From positions 1-41,254 of the forward strand of contig JAGWLR010000024.1 in assembly GCA_028864885.1 (NCBI GenBank): 41,254 nucleotides of DNA, written 5' to 3'. Each line of letters opens with the position of its first letter. Positions within the stretch are counted from its first letter, which is position 1. The notes beneath the pieces were generated by a model. That model made no database searches. It was not told the origin of the DNA and was given only the letters and a program-made list of their open reading frames with translations. Made by a program: the position numbers and the translations under genes. Shown in pieces: positions 9,333 to 19,915 of the stretch. The DNA comes from Burkholderiales bacterium (GTDB lineage Bacteria; Pseudomonadota; Gammaproteobacteria; Burkholderiales; Burkholderiaceae_C).

Positions 9333-9524
9333 ATGAACGACGATCAAAGCGCCGAATTGGCACGCAAGCAGTTCATGGACATGCAAGCCATGTTGATCAA
9401 GCTGCGTGATGGCCTGCTCAACCTCAGCGCCTCCCTGCAAGAGCTGGCTCTGGTGTCTGACGACGAAGCCATGCAAGTGGCCCGAGTCGAAACCGAACAA
9501 CTGCTATCCAGATTGCGCGGCTGA
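9333..9524 (+). CDS. Small hypothetical protein
   Basis: A 63-residue acidic, helix-prone protein with no family I recognise. The start is supported by AGGAG six bases upstream. The sequence is rich in Leu, Met, Gln and Glu with no membrane segment or signal peptide, and the central part (AMLIKLRDGLLNLSASLQEL) could form an amphipathic helix. It ends six bases before the stop codon of the oppositely oriented histidine kinase. The 177-bp gap upstream has a bulged inverted repeat right after the aminopeptidase stop (about 9152-9189) and nothing else recognised. Confidence 0.6.
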   Translation: MNDDQSAELARKQFMDMQAMLIKLRDGLLNLSASLQELALVSDDEAMQVARVETEQLLSRLRG

Positions 9525-9530
9525 TTCTCG

Positions 9531-11543
<2,013 letters not shown>

Positions 11544-11564
11544 CACCATCCTTCGGCATCCCGT

Positions 11565-12308
11565 CTAGAAGCGAAAGCTCAAGCCAATATCGGTCAACAC
11601 CTCGCCCCCTTTGTCCTGCGACTCGACAGGAAAGGCGCGCCGGTAAACCACTTCATACTTCAAGCCCAGCTTATCAGTCAGTTTATTGCGTATTCCCAGG
11701 GTTACCGTGGTGTAAGACTCACGCGAACTCCATTCATTGCCCCAGTTGAACTTGACTGCCAGCGAGTCGGTCACGGCCCAGCGAGCCTTGAGTGACATGG
11801 CGTACAGCAACTCAGAAACGGTAAACCCTTGGTCGACAGTGGCTTCGCGGTAGCCGGAGCCCAATTCGGCATCTACCTCCCAGGTCTCACTGCCCCCAAA
11901 TTTGCGGCCTCCACCGGCCCGGATCGATTGAGCCCGGCGATAGAAGCCGAATCGGTCGTAGCGCGTGCGTGGTGAAACGAAGGCGTAATAAGGCGATTCC
12001 TCAATGAATCGTTTGTACTTGAGGCTGGCATCGTACTTGTCGCTGTCGACTTCGACTGGGGTGCCCTCAAGTTTGATGAACTCTCGATCAAAGCGGAACT
12101 CGCCATCCAGTTCACTGCCGGGCATGGGGCGCGTGAAGTCTGCGGACAAGGAGATGTTTCGGGTGGTGTAAGCTGATTTGGCGAGCGAGTAATGCCCATC
12201 GACCTCGCCACTCCATGTTTGGGGTGCTTCTGCCGTTGCGGCCCCGACAGGGGTGATCACCCCACTCAACAGGCCGCCAAGCGCCCAAGTCCATCGCTTC
12301 AAAGTCAC
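11565..12308 (-). CDS. DUF481 (YdiY-like) outer-membrane protein
   Basis: A 247-residue exported protein. After a basic start, a hydrophobic signal peptide ends near VGAATAEA. The mature part alternates polar and hydrophobic residues as in a beta-barrel, and ends LSFRF with the C-terminal Phe favoured by the barrel assembly machinery. Spacing and composition match DUF481 proteins, whose function is unknown. The GTG start at 12308 is chosen because GGAGGAA lies eight bases upstream; a start ten codons earlier would place this ribosome site inside the gene. It is the first gene of a likely pair with the hybrid kinase. Confidence 0.8.
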   Translation of the reverse strand: MTLKRWTWALGGLLSGVITPVGAATAEAPQTWSGEVDGHYSLAKSAYTTRNISLSADFTRPMPGSELDGEFRFDREFIKLEGTPVEVDSDKYDASLKYKRFIEESPYYAFVSPRTRYDRFGFYRRAQSIRAGGGRKFGGSETWEVDAELGSGYREATVDQGFTVSELLYAMSLKARWAVTDSLAVKFNWGNEWSSRESYTTVTLGIRNKLTDKLGLKYEVVYRRAFPVESQDKGGEVLTDIGLSFRF

Positions 12309-12359
12309 CCTACAGTTCCTCCGCTCTTTTGCGACCAAAAACGAAATTCTCTCAGCTCG

Positions 12360-12371
12360 ACCTGATCAGGT
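12360..12371. promoter_or_regulatory. Perfect 12-bp palindrome in a divergent intergenic region
   Basis: ACCTGATCAGGT is a perfect palindrome between the DUF481 gene and the divergent secreted-protein gene. Its position suits an operator for either gene; the binding protein is unknown. Confidence 0.35.
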
Positions 12372-12398
12372 TCGTGAATGCCATGAATACACCTGGAT

Positions 12399-12414
12399 GT
12401 GATATTGGTATCAC
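12399..12414. promoter_or_regulatory. Inverted repeat GTGATA-N4-TATCAC
   Basis: Two 6-base arms flank TTGG, 28 bp from the neighbouring palindrome and 75 bp before the secreted-protein ATG. The arrangement suggests an operator, but no regulator can be assigned. Confidence 0.35.
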
Positions 12415-12488
12415 CACCAATTTGAACCACGCCGGATGCCGCCTAGAGTTCGTTCAACACAACGCATCAACGCCAGGGAGGACTTCTC

Positions 12489-13430
12489 ATGGGACACGGA
12501 AAAAAATCGACTCGGTGGCTGACTTCTTCACTGCTGGCCAGCTTGTTTGGCGCCGGCATGGCTCACGCCAGCACGCAACTGGTTGATCAGGTTGGTGGAC
12601 TGAGCAAGGCTGAAAATGCCATCCAGACCACAACGGGCCGCACCTTCGTGTCCACCAAAGGGGCCTTGTATGAGATCGCTCAAGATGCATGGGGCAACCG
12701 AAGCGCCTCACCGCTGCCCATCAAGTTGAGCACGGGCGCCAGCACCTGCTATTTCACGGGCTTGACTGAGTATGCGAGCACGCTGTATGCCACCTGCGCG
12801 GAAAACACCCTCTTGCCCAGTGCCCCGAAACACTTGCTGGCGATGGACCTCAGCGTGCCCTCTGCCCCGTTGAAAGAGATCGCAAGCTTGCACGATTCGG
12901 GCTTTCCGAATGGCCTGGCAGCCGATGGCGCCGGACATCTGTATTACGCCAACACGACGCTGCTGAGCCCCGGTGCAATATGGCGCATCACATTGTCAGG
13001 CCGCTTCACCGTGGCGCAAGAGCAGGAGTTCTACAAATTCCCGATTTGCACAGCCAACGGCCTGAAGTTCTGGCAAAACCACCTGTACGTAGGAACCAAC
13101 CCGCCCACGTTTGTTGGGCCGTCTCAGGTGCTGCGCTATGACGTGACCGCCTCTGGCCTGAGCAACAAAGTGATTGTGTACACCAGTTGGAACGTGATCG
13201 ACGACTTTGAATTGGTGCAAGGCGGCCTGGTGGTGGCGGAATACCTGGGCAACAAGGTCTCGCACATCAGTGAGACCGGCACGGTGTTGCACACAGCCAG
13301 CTTTTCATCGCCGACAAGCCCCCATGTGGTGCAAGATGCCGCGCGCGGCCAGCAGGAGCTGCTGGTCACCGAAGCCGGGGCCAACCGGGCCAGCTGGTTG
13401 ACCACCGATTGGGGGCTCAGCCCCCGCTGA
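12489..13430 (+). CDS. Exported beta-propeller-like protein (SMP-30/NHL-like)
   Basis: A 313-residue protein with a clear signal peptide: basic MGHGKKSTR, a hydrophobic core and a predicted cleavage after GMAHA. The mature part has repeated short strands such as GHLYYANTTLLSPGAIWRI and NHLYVGTNPP, and phrases like FPNGLAADGAG and TANGLKFW. These recall SMP-30/gluconolactonase or NHL beta-propellers. The metal and active-site residues of true lactonases could not be identified, so no reaction is assigned. The ribosome site GGGAGGA lies about six bases before the ATG. It converges on the serine hydrolase gene with a 2-bp gap. A GGGGG-CTCAG-CCCCC hairpin (13411-13425) near its 3' end may help termination. 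Confidence 0.75.
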   Translation: MGHGKKSTRWLTSSLLASLFGAGMAHASTQLVDQVGGLSKAENAIQTTTGRTFVSTKGALYEIAQDAWGNRSASPLPIKLSTGASTCYFTGLTEYASTLYATCAENTLLPSAPKHLLAMDLSVPSAPLKEIASLHDSGFPNGLAADGAGHLYYANTTLLSPGAIWRITLSGRFTVAQEQEFYKFPICTANGLKFWQNHLYVGTNPPTFVGPSQVLRYDVTASGLSNKVIVYTSWNVIDDFELVQGGLVVAEYLGNKVSHISETGTVLHTASFSSPTSPHVVQDAARGQQELLVTEAGANRASWLTTDWGLSPR

Positions 13431-13432
13431 GC

Positions 13433-14446
13433 TCAGGGCGCGTGGCCGGATTCCCAGGCCTCTCGAATCAGCCGTCCGCATTCAACCGAGCGAACTGCGG
13501 GCTTGCCATCAGGGGCGTCACTGAAGATGCCTTTGCGCTCTTCGCGTGCCACGATGCCGTAGTAACGATGCGCCGCATCAATCCAGGGGTAAAAGCCAAA
13601 CGCCCCTGGGCTGCTGAAGGCGCCATCGCCCACGACCGGGTCGTCTTCGACCCAGTGCCCAATCGAGTAATGCCAGGCTTCATTCGGGGGAATCGGCGTT
13701 TTCAGGGCATCGCCTGGGCAGGCTTGGGGATTGGTGCACACGGGGTGAGCCCCCAGCAACCCACTGATCTTCAGATCGCCACGAACCATGGCGCGTAGGA
13801 ACTGCCCGTAGTCTGCAGCATTGCTCTGGGCCCCCCCTGCGAGTTGCGGCTGGATGTAGCTCAGATCCCATGCTGCGCCGACCTTGCCCAGCCCTTGCTT
13901 GATGGCCGACGCCAGGCCCTCGTTATCCAACTTACCCAAGCCCATCAAGACAGCGTGCTCTTGCATGTGGCCACCGCTGTAATAGAAGTGGCCGATCGTA
14001 TCGGGGTCTTGTTTGCCGCGATGGTTGAGGAGACTGGACTGACACTCTTCCACCGTCTGCCCTTTGCGACACATCCGAAAGCCGGTGTAGCCACTTTGGA
14101 AGTTCAGGAATCGGATGTCGTCCTGGGTCAGGCTGCCCCCACGTCGCTCGGCCACATAGGCGCCGTAGATCCACTTGGATGCGGACGCAATCTGCAACTT
14201 GGTTTGCGCCGTGGGAGCATCCATCCCAGATTGACCGCTGGCCAATACCGCACGACCATCACCAATTTCCCAATAAAACGGCTGAGCCTCCTGGCATTGA
14301 GGGGCTCCGGCAGCCACGGCCTGGGCGGCATGGGCGCGCTCAGCCAGCGTCGCATGAGGTGCATAGGATGCGGGGGCAGCGTGCGCGACCGCAGCCAAGA
14401 TGCCCCCAGCCGCGCCAACCCACCCTTTGGTGAAAGTACGTTGCAT
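13433..14446 (-). CDS. Exported serine hydrolase, beta-lactamase/DD-peptidase fold
   Basis: A 337-residue protein with a signal peptide ending near AHAAPA. SASK at 88-91 (in [15 protein letters not shown]) is the SxxK motif that carries the nucleophilic Ser88 and general-base Lys91 of class C beta-lactamases, DD-peptidases and related esterases. A YYSGGH segment may be the second (YxN-like) element, and WHYSIGHWV lies in the C-terminal half. A clear KTG box is not visible. The substrate could be a beta-lactam, a peptide or an ester. The ATG has AGGAAGGA upstream; longer reading upstream runs into metE remnant sequence in another context and is not part of this gene. Confidence 0.78.
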   Translation of the reverse strand: MQRTFTKGWVGAAGGILAAVAHAAPASYAPHATLAERAHAAQAVAAGAPQCQEAQPFYWEIGDGRAVLASGQSGMDAPTAQTKLQIASASKWIYGAYVAERRGGSLTQDDIRFLNFQSGYTGFRMCRKGQTVEECQSSLLNHRGKQDPDTIGHFYYSGGHMQEHAVLMGLGKLDNEGLASAIKQGLGKVGAAWDLSYIQPQLAGGAQSNAADYGQFLRAMVRGDLKISGLLGAHPVCTNPQACPGDALKTPIPPNEAWHYSIGHWVEDDPVVGDGAFSSPGAFGFYPWIDAAHRYYGIVAREERKGIFSDAPDGKPAVRSVECGRLIREAWESGHAP

Positions 14447-14513
14447 GGTCGATCCTTCCTGTTTGACGATGATCGCCCAGAACAACGCACCACACTCCCG
14501 TGTGGATGACGAG

Positions 14514-14780
14514 ATGACTTCCGGCCACTGACGGGTTTTGAGTCCACAGTCCGGCTTGCCCCACAAGCGCTCGACAGGGATCCGCTCGGCCGCCTTCTGC
14601 ACCCAGCAGTTCCATGTCTGAACGCGAGGTTTCAATGGTGATGACGTCGGCATCCATGTCGGCAATGGCCTGGATGATGTCGTTGAACTCGGAATAGCAC
14701 ATGTGTGCGGCTCTGCGCCTCATCGCCCACGCCGATGGCTGCGATCTTGAAAGATTCGAGGCCCAATCCAGATAGGTCTT
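14514..14780 (-). pseudogene. metE: Remnant of cobalamin-independent methionine synthase (C-terminal part)
   Basis: Three frames of the minus strand together give MetE. TYLDWA is followed, one base out of frame, by [14 protein letters not shown]; a second shift near 14703-14712 leads to [20 protein letters not shown] and [15 protein letters not shown] deletion with frame change near 14600-14605 then joins to [20 protein letters not shown] and TRQWPEV. In intact MetE these blocks occur in this order, with about 25-30 residues (the YPNEIGPGVYDIHSP region) between MELL and KAAERIP. The zinc ligand Cys in HMCYSEF and the one in PDCGLK survive, but the gene cannot be translated. Everything upstream of TYLDWA, most of the enzyme, is missing. 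It lies between the serine hydrolase and the RND operon. The rest of the 424-bp gap (14447-14870) holds nothing else recognised except the short PAS-like reading frame. Confidence 0.88.
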
Positions 14781-14874
14781 ATCGCTCCAATGCACGCTTT
14801 TCGGTAGTGTCCTGGACACATAGAAGCGCAAGGCCGTCATAGTGCACCATGCGCATCATTGCTGATGCTTTCAT
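14779..14874 (-). other. 31-codon reading frame overlapping the RND stop; possible PAS-domain scrap
   Basis: The ATG overlaps the TGA of the RND gene (ATGA), with GGAGG six bases upstream, so it could be translated. The peptide contains [20 protein letters not shown], which resembles the closing strand and D-x-T-E-K/R-x-x-E tail of a PAS/PAC module. It stops where the metE remnant begins. It is either a truncated piece of a sensor gene or a chance frame. Confidence 0.3.
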
Positions 14875-17800
14875 ACTGACCCTCCGGCGGATGCTTGGCG
14901 GGCGAGTTGCTGACGCCGCCAGTGCAGGTACAGCGCTGGGATCAGGTTGGTGCTGCGCAGCGCGCTCCAGACCAGTCCGCCGAGAATCACCACGGCCAGA
15001 CCCTGCTCGGGCGCTGCCCCCTGGCCCAGGCCCAGCGCGGTAGGTAGCATCCCAAGAATCGCCGTCACTGCGGTCAGCATGATCGGACGGAAGCGCACCT
15101 GGATCGCCTCGCGCACGGCGTCGTCGACCGACATGCCGGCATCCTCGTTGCTCCGCGCCCGATCGAGCAGCACGATGGAGTGGCGCAAGCCGATGCCTAC
15201 CAGGGTCAGGAAGCCAACCATACCCGTGGCGTTCAGACCGACACCGCTGAGCACCAGCGCCACTGTGCCGCCGGTGAGCGCTAGAGGAATCTCGAGCAAC
15301 AGCAGGCCCGGAATGAGCATGCCGTCGAACTGCAGCATCAGAATGCCGACCATGATCGCGAACGCCGCCAGTGTCGCCAGCAGCAGACCGATCGCCGCCT
15401 GTTCGAGTTCTGCCGCCAGGCCGCCGAAGGCGATGCGGTAGCCAGAGGGCAGATGCAATCCGGAAAGTGCGCGGCGTGCCTGCGCCTCCGTGCTGCCCAG
15501 CGGTCCAGTTGGCGTGGCCAGGATATCCAGCGCGCGCGCGCCGGCGATGTGGCGGATCTGGTTGGGCGTCTCGACCAACTGGAGGCTCGCGAGCTGACCG
15601 AGCGGTGTCCACCCGCCCGGAGTGCGCATAGGCAGGGCGGCCAGTTCTGCGAGCGAGCGCTGCGGCGCGTCGGCCAGACGGATGTAGAGATCCAGCGGCA
15701 CGTTGCCCTCGGGCACACGACTGATGACCTTGCCGTCGATCAGCGGTTCAAGTTGCGCATACAGGGTCGCGGGAGTCAGGTCATGGACCGCGAGGGCATG
15801 GGCGCGCGGTTCGATCTGAAGCTGTGTGACGGGATAGCCATCGTTGTTGAACACATCGGCCAGCGCCGGAATGTGGCGCAGACGTGAGGTGATGCTCTGC
15901 GCGATCTGCCTCAACTCCGACACGCTCGCGCCAAAAACGTGAATCACAAAGGGTTGCGGCAAGCCCGACAAGCTCTCGCCGACACGCTCAATGGTCGGCG
16001 TGCCGACCGCGACCTGCACGCCGGGAAGCTGAGACTCACGCTGGATGCGTTCGCCGATGGCATCCAGCGCGTTGACGCTCACACCGGGCTTGAGCACCAC
16101 TTGGATCTCTCCGGCATACGCTGGTTCAGTATAGGTGGTTGATGATGCGGAGCCGATGCGAGCGTAGACATGCGCGACCGCCGGGTCGCCGAGTAGCCTG
16201 CCGGTGATGTGCTGGACGGCCGCCCGCGTATCGAGCAGCGAGGCGCCCGGCGGCAAAGTGAAGGATTCGAGCAGCGCGCCTTCGTTGGGTAGCGGAAGGA
16301 AGTTGATCGGCACCAGCACCAGCCCGATGAGGCTGACCAGGAGCACGGCGAAGGTGATACCCAAGCTGGTCCGCGGCGCCCGTGCTACCCACTGGAACAG
16401 GCGCTCGTTGCCACGTTGCAGCCAGTGGAGCATGAGCTGACCGCTGCTCGTTCCTGCACTCGGACGAGCCCCGAGGAAGCCCAGACTGATCGGAATGAAG
16501 GTCAGCGAGACCAGCAGCGAGGCGAGCAGCGCCAGGATCATGGCCAGTGAGAACGGGATGAAGAACAACCCGACAAGACCTCCGACGAACAGCAGCGGCA
16601 CGTAGATGGCGACATTGGTCAGGGTGCCAGTCACGTCCGGGATCACGATGCTCCTGACACCGTTCCAGACACCCTGCCAATGGGCATCGCCGCGCTCCCA
16701 GCTGTGGTAAATGCTCTCGAGCACGATGATCGCATCGTCAGCCAGCAGCCCCACTGCGACAGTCAGCGCGCCGAATGTCATCAGGTTCAGGTCCTGACCG
16801 AGGGTATGCAGAGCAGCGATTCCCAGCGCCAGCGACAGCGGGATGCTCAAGGCCAGCGCGAAAATGCCGCGTCCGGCACCCAGGACCCAGAACAGAATCG
16901 CCACGGCGAGCAGCGCACCGATCGCAAGGTTGCGCCCGAGATCAGCGCCGACGATCCCGACCAGATGCCCCTGGTCGTAGGTCTGCACCCAACGCACGCC
17001 GGGGGGAAGCTGCGCAAGGGTCTGGCCGAGCACCTCCTGCACGGCCTTGGTCACCGCCAGGGTGGATGCACCCGGCTGCTTGGTCACCGTCAAAGCCACG
17101 CTGGGATGGCCGTCGAGTGCCACGGCATTGTGGGTTGGCACGACCGATCGGACAACGCGCGCCAGCGCGCGTAGCGGCACCGGCCCCTTCGGCGTGGCCA
17201 CCGCCAGGTCGTTCAACTCCGCAATGTGCACGGGCAGGTTGCGGGCCTCGATCAGCACGTCGTTGTGACCGAGGGTGATGTAGCCGGCCGGCGCTAGCAG
17301 GGTCTGCTCTCGCACCGCCTGCTCGATCGCCCCCACTCCGACGTCGTAGCGTCGCAGGGCGTCGAGGTCTGGCTGGATCCACAGCGCCTCATCGCCGGCG
17401 CCGTAGACGTTGACAAACTGCACACCCGGGATCGCCCGTAGCGCCGGAGCAATGTCGGCCTGCACGGCGCGCTGCACCTGTGCAGGGGCAATGCCAGGAG
17501 GAATCTGCGCGGTGTAGTCGGCAACCTCATTGATCGCGTTGCCCATAATCTGCGCCAGCGGGCGGGCCTGCACGGGCAACTGGGCGCGGGCACGATCAAT
17601 CGCGCCGTTGATCGCCTGCAGGTCGGTTTGCACGTCGCTGCCTTGGTCGAAGCGCACATCAATCTCGACCGTGCCGTTACCCATGACCGAGCGCACGCTG
17701 CGCAGTCCGGTCAAGGTCAGAAGCTGGCTCTCGAGGGGATAGACGACCAGATGCTCAAGCTCGGTCGCCGTGGTGCCCGGAAGGTGCGCAGTGACGCTGA

Positions 17801-17942
17801 TCTGTGGAAAGTTGAATTGCGGCAGCACCTCGACCGGGGTGTGCACGAAGGCGTTCACGGCCCACAGCAGCACGGCACCGAACACGAGCAGCCACAGCAC
17901 CCTGCGCCGAAGCAAGCGCGGTATAGAGATGTCAGAAGCCAT
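14871..17942 (-). CDS. RND-family efflux pump, inner-membrane permease
   Basis: A 1023-residue proton-driven transporter. The N-terminal helix is followed by VEVLPQFNFPQISV and PGTTATELEHLVVYPLES, typical of RND pumps and closest in style to the CzcA/CusA branch. The TM4 region reads VGLLADDAIIVLES with an Asp pair, as in AcrB-type proton relays. The matching TM10 segment is VGIGLRHSIVLLDRAR, with Arg-His instead of the AcrB lysine. Two large periplasmic loops and two sets of six helices are present, so the protein looks intact. Its substrate cannot be predicted. The start lies 3 bp after the stop of the membrane-fusion gene. No outer-membrane channel gene follows, so a TolC-like partner must be elsewhere. 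Confidence 0.93.
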   Translation of the reverse strand: MASDISIPRLLRRRVLWLLVFGAVLLWAVNAFVHTPVEVLPQFNFPQISVTAHLPGTTATELEHLVVYPLESQLLTLTGLRSVRSVMGNGTVEIDVRFDQGSDVQTDLQAINGAIDRARAQLPVQARPLAQIMGNAINEVADYTAQIPPGIAPAQVQRAVQADIAPALRAIPGVQFVNVYGAGDEALWIQPDLDALRRYDVGVGAIEQAVREQTLLAPAGYITLGHNDVLIEARNLPVHIAELNDLAVATPKGPVPLRALARVVRSVVPTHNAVALDGHPSVALTVTKQPGASTLAVTKAVQEVLGQTLAQLPPGVRWVQTYDQGHLVGIVGADLGRNLAIGALLAVAILFWVLGAGRGIFALALSIPLSLALGIAALHTLGQDLNLMTFGALTVAVGLLADDAIIVLESIYHSWERGDAHWQGVWNGVRSIVIPDVTGTLTNVAIYVPLLFVGGLVGLFFIPFSLAMILALLASLLVSLTFIPISLGFLGARPSAGTSSGQLMLHWLQRGNERLFQWVARAPRTSLGITFAVLLVSLIGLVLVPINFLPLPNEGALLESFTLPPGASLLDTRAAVQHITGRLLGDPAVAHVYARIGSASSTTYTEPAYAGEIQVVLKPGVSVNALDAIGERIQRESQLPGVQVAVGTPTIERVGESLSGLPQPFVIHVFGASVSELRQIAQSITSRLRHIPALADVFNNDGYPVTQLQIEPRAHALAVHDLTPATLYAQLEPLIDGKVISRVPEGNVPLDLYIRLADAPQRSLAELAALPMRTPGGWTPLGQLASLQLVETPNQIRHIAGARALDILATPTGPLGSTEAQARRALSGLHLPSGYRIAFGGLAAELEQAAIGLLLATLAAFAIMVGILMLQFDGMLIPGLLLLEIPLALTGGTVALVLSGVGLNATGMVGFLTLVGIGLRHSIVLLDRARSNEDAGMSVDDAVREAIQVRFRPIMLTAVTAILGMLPTALGLGQGAAPEQGLAVVILGGLVWSALRSTNLIPALYLHWRRQQLARQASAGGSV

Positions 17943-17945
17943 GGC

Positions 17946-19031
17946 TCAATCGGGCGGCGTGTAGGACCGGGCGATGCCACGGTGGTACTCGAGGAATGCA
18001 TCGGTGACGACCACTTGCTGTCCAGGCCGCAGCCCCGACGAGATCCATGTCTTCCAGCCCTGGACCGGTCCCGGGACCACCTGCTGCGGCTCGTTGCCCT
18101 TTGGCGTGTGGACCAGCACCCACCAGCGACCGCGGTCGAGAACCAGCGCCGACGTCGGCACCGCAATCATGCTGCTGGTTGGCCCCTCGAGGGTGACTGT
18201 TCCCGATTGTCCACTGACCCACCACGCCGGAGAGGTGGGACCTGTTGGCACCAAGCCGACGCGCAGGCCCGCATCGGCAGCGAGGCCGGATGCGATCGAG
18301 GCAACCTTGACGGGAATGGCCTCGCCTTCGCCGGACGGCTGGAAGTGTCCGATCATTCCAGCGCGCAGCAGCGTGGCTTCGGCACCGTAGTACGCGGCAC
18401 GGATCCACAGCCTGCCGGCAGGCTGCAGGGTCAGAATGGCTTGCCCTGCCGCAGTCTGCTCCCCATCGGCCGCCTGCACCAGGATCACCGTCCCGGCGGT
18501 CGGTGCGCGTACGATCTGCAGGTCCCGTGCCTCACGAAGTTGCGCGTCGGCGGTCTGCACGGCTGCGCGTGCCGCGGCCAGTTCGTTTTGCGCGACGTCG
18601 ATCGCTTGGCGCGTTGCCAACTGAGTCGCAAACTGGCGGCGAACGATCTGCAGTGTATTGCTCGCGGCGTCCTCGCGCGCTCGCGCGCTGCCCAGGGACT
18701 GCTCGCGAGCGATCAGCAGGGTCCGCATGCGCGGCCCGCCGATCCGCGCCAGCGCCTGCCCTGCGGCCACGACGCTACCCGGCACCACGCTCAGATCGTT
18801 CAGGGTTCCCGGATCGACCACGCGCACCTGAACGACGGCGATCGGCTCAACCTGGCCATAGGCGCTCAAGGTTTGGGGCACTGCTTCGGCGTGCACTGTA
18901 ACGACATCGCTGACTAGCGGTCCGGCGGCCATCACCGGCATGCCGGGCGCGCCGATCAGGCAGCAAGCGACCAGGAGCGCGACGCCAGGCCGTCGTCGCC
19001 GAGGCATCATGGTGTGAGTCAGACCGTCCAT
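17946..19031 (-). CDS. RND efflux periplasmic adaptor (membrane-fusion protein)
   Basis: A 361-residue adaptor that links the RND permease to an outer-membrane channel. A basic segment (MMPRRRRPG) and hydrophobic core give an N-terminal signal or anchor ending near MAAGPL. The lipoyl-like halves are visible as VVDPGTLNDLSVVPGSVVAAGQ and, after an Ala/Arg/Gln-rich helical hairpin (about 105-175), IVRAPTAGTVILVQAADGEQ. Beta-barrel and membrane-proximal domains follow (LWIRAAYYG, VPTSALVL). The ATG at 19031 overlaps the end of the M56 gene by 13 bases; ATGs at 19010 and 19007 are alternatives. No metal-binding His-rich tail was seen. Confidence 0.9.
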   Translation of the reverse strand: MDGLTHTMMPRRRRPGVALLVACCLIGAPGMPVMAAGPLVSDVVTVHAEAVPQTLSAYGQVEPIAVVQVRVVDPGTLNDLSVVPGSVVAAGQALARIGGPRMRTLLIAREQSLGSARAREDAASNTLQIVRRQFATQLATRQAIDVAQNELAAARAAVQTADAQLREARDLQIVRAPTAGTVILVQAADGEQTAAGQAILTLQPAGRLWIRAAYYGAEATLLRAGMIGHFQPSGEGEAIPVKVASIASGLAADAGLRVGLVPTGPTSPAWWVSGQSGTVTLEGPTSSMIAVPTSALVLDRGRWWVLVHTPKGNEPQQVVPGPVQGWKTWISSGLRPGQQVVVTDAFLEYHRGIARSYTPPD

Positions 19032-19915
19032 GTCCAAAGAAGCAAGGGGTGGAGAATCCGTTCGCCATACACCGCACCCAAGATGCAGGCAATGGCGAGC
19101 AACGCGGCCAAGCCCGCCGCGGCCATCAAGTCTTGACGCGCACCATGTACCTGCGTTCCGGCAATCTCAGGCATGGGGGATAGCAGCCTGACAATACGCG
19201 ATTGCAGCAACTGCACATCTCCGATCAGGGCGGCATCTGCGGTCGTGGGCCACAGCGCCTCGTGTGGTCGCCGGGCCTCGGCAGACCGCCGGACAGTAGC
19301 CAAGATCGCCGCGGCGAGGTCGACACCTGAAGCGCCGCGGCTTCTGGCCTCGTCGTCGCGAGCGCATTCCAGGATTTCGAGCCAGGCAATGAAGCGATCG
19401 CGCGCCCAGGGCCAGGGCCACTGCAGGTCCGTGGCAATCTGCGCCAGCCAGATGCGCAGCGGATCGCGGTGTCGCACGTGTGCCTGCTCGTGTTCCCAGG
19501 CGGCGCGGATCTGCCCTTCGTCGAGTGCGCGTGCAAGAAACGGAGAAAACACGATTCGAGGCTGCAGAAGGCCAGCTGTGCAGATCGGGAGGTCTGCCGG
19601 TTCACTTAACAGGACCCAGGTTGCCCGGAGTACCGCGCGCAGCACAATGACCGCGAACGGCAGACAGGCCATCACTAGCATGCCGTGATCGAACCGATCA
19701 TGCACCGGATCTGGTTCGCGCAGCGCCCAGCCGAATAGCCAGGCTGCAACCAGCAGCGCGGGCACAACCGGCAACCACAGCCGCAGCCAAGCACGGCGCT
19801 CGGCGATGCGCGGTGCTTCATCGGGCAGCGGGTGTCGCGGCCATAGCGCCAGCGGCTGCGCAGCCAGGCCGCCGAGGAGAATGACCAAGATGGTCAGAAG
19901 GGTTTCACGTCCCAC
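19019..19915 (-). CDS. M56-family (BlaR1-like) membrane metallopeptidase
   Basis: A 298-residue membrane protein. Hydrophobic segments lie near 6-22, 48-65 and 80-95, and one near the C-terminus (MAAAGLAALLAIACILG). The zinc motif HEQAH at 142-146, in AAWEHEQAHVRHRDPLR, is the M56 HExxH site; an ECARDDEA segment about 35 residues later could give the third ligand. In BlaR1/MecR1 this peptidase cleaves the paired BlaI-type repressor after signal binding. The large extracellular penicillin-binding sensor of BlaR1 is absent here, so the inducer must differ. The GTG start overlaps the blaI-like gene by 11 bases and has GAGG upstream. Confidence 0.87.
   Translation of the reverse strand: MGRETLLTILVILLGGLAAQPLALWPRHPLPDEAPRIAERRAWLRLWLPVVPALLVAAWLFGWALREPDPVHDRFDHGMLVMACLPFAVIVLRAVLRATWVLLSEPADLPICTAGLLQPRIVFSPFLARALDEGQIRAAWEHEQAHVRHRDPLRIWLAQIATDLQWPWPWARDRFIAWLEILECARDDEARSRGASGVDLAAAILATVRRSAEARRPHEALWPTTADAALIGDVQLLQSRIVRLLSPMPEIAGTQVHGARQDLMAAAGLAALLAIACILGAVYGERILHPLLLWTWTV

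Noticed and set aside
14447-14665. N-terminal extension of the serine hydrolase
   Set aside because: The extra 73 codons encode metE C-terminal sequence in one frame, and the ATG at 14446 has a good ribosome site and signal peptide.
14807-14819. GTGTCCTGGACAC as the end of an insertion sequence
   Set aside because: No matching copy was found at the other side of the efflux operon and no transposase is present.
14779-15612. 277-codon minus-strand frame within the end of the RND gene
   Set aside because: It is an Arg/Gly-rich alternate frame of the RND gene. Only its last 31 codons, outside the RND gene, deserved a separate low-confidence note.
17628-18917. 429-codon plus-strand open frame over the RND and adaptor genes
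   Set aside because: It is antisense to two clear RND-system genes; the composition is typical of a shadow frame.
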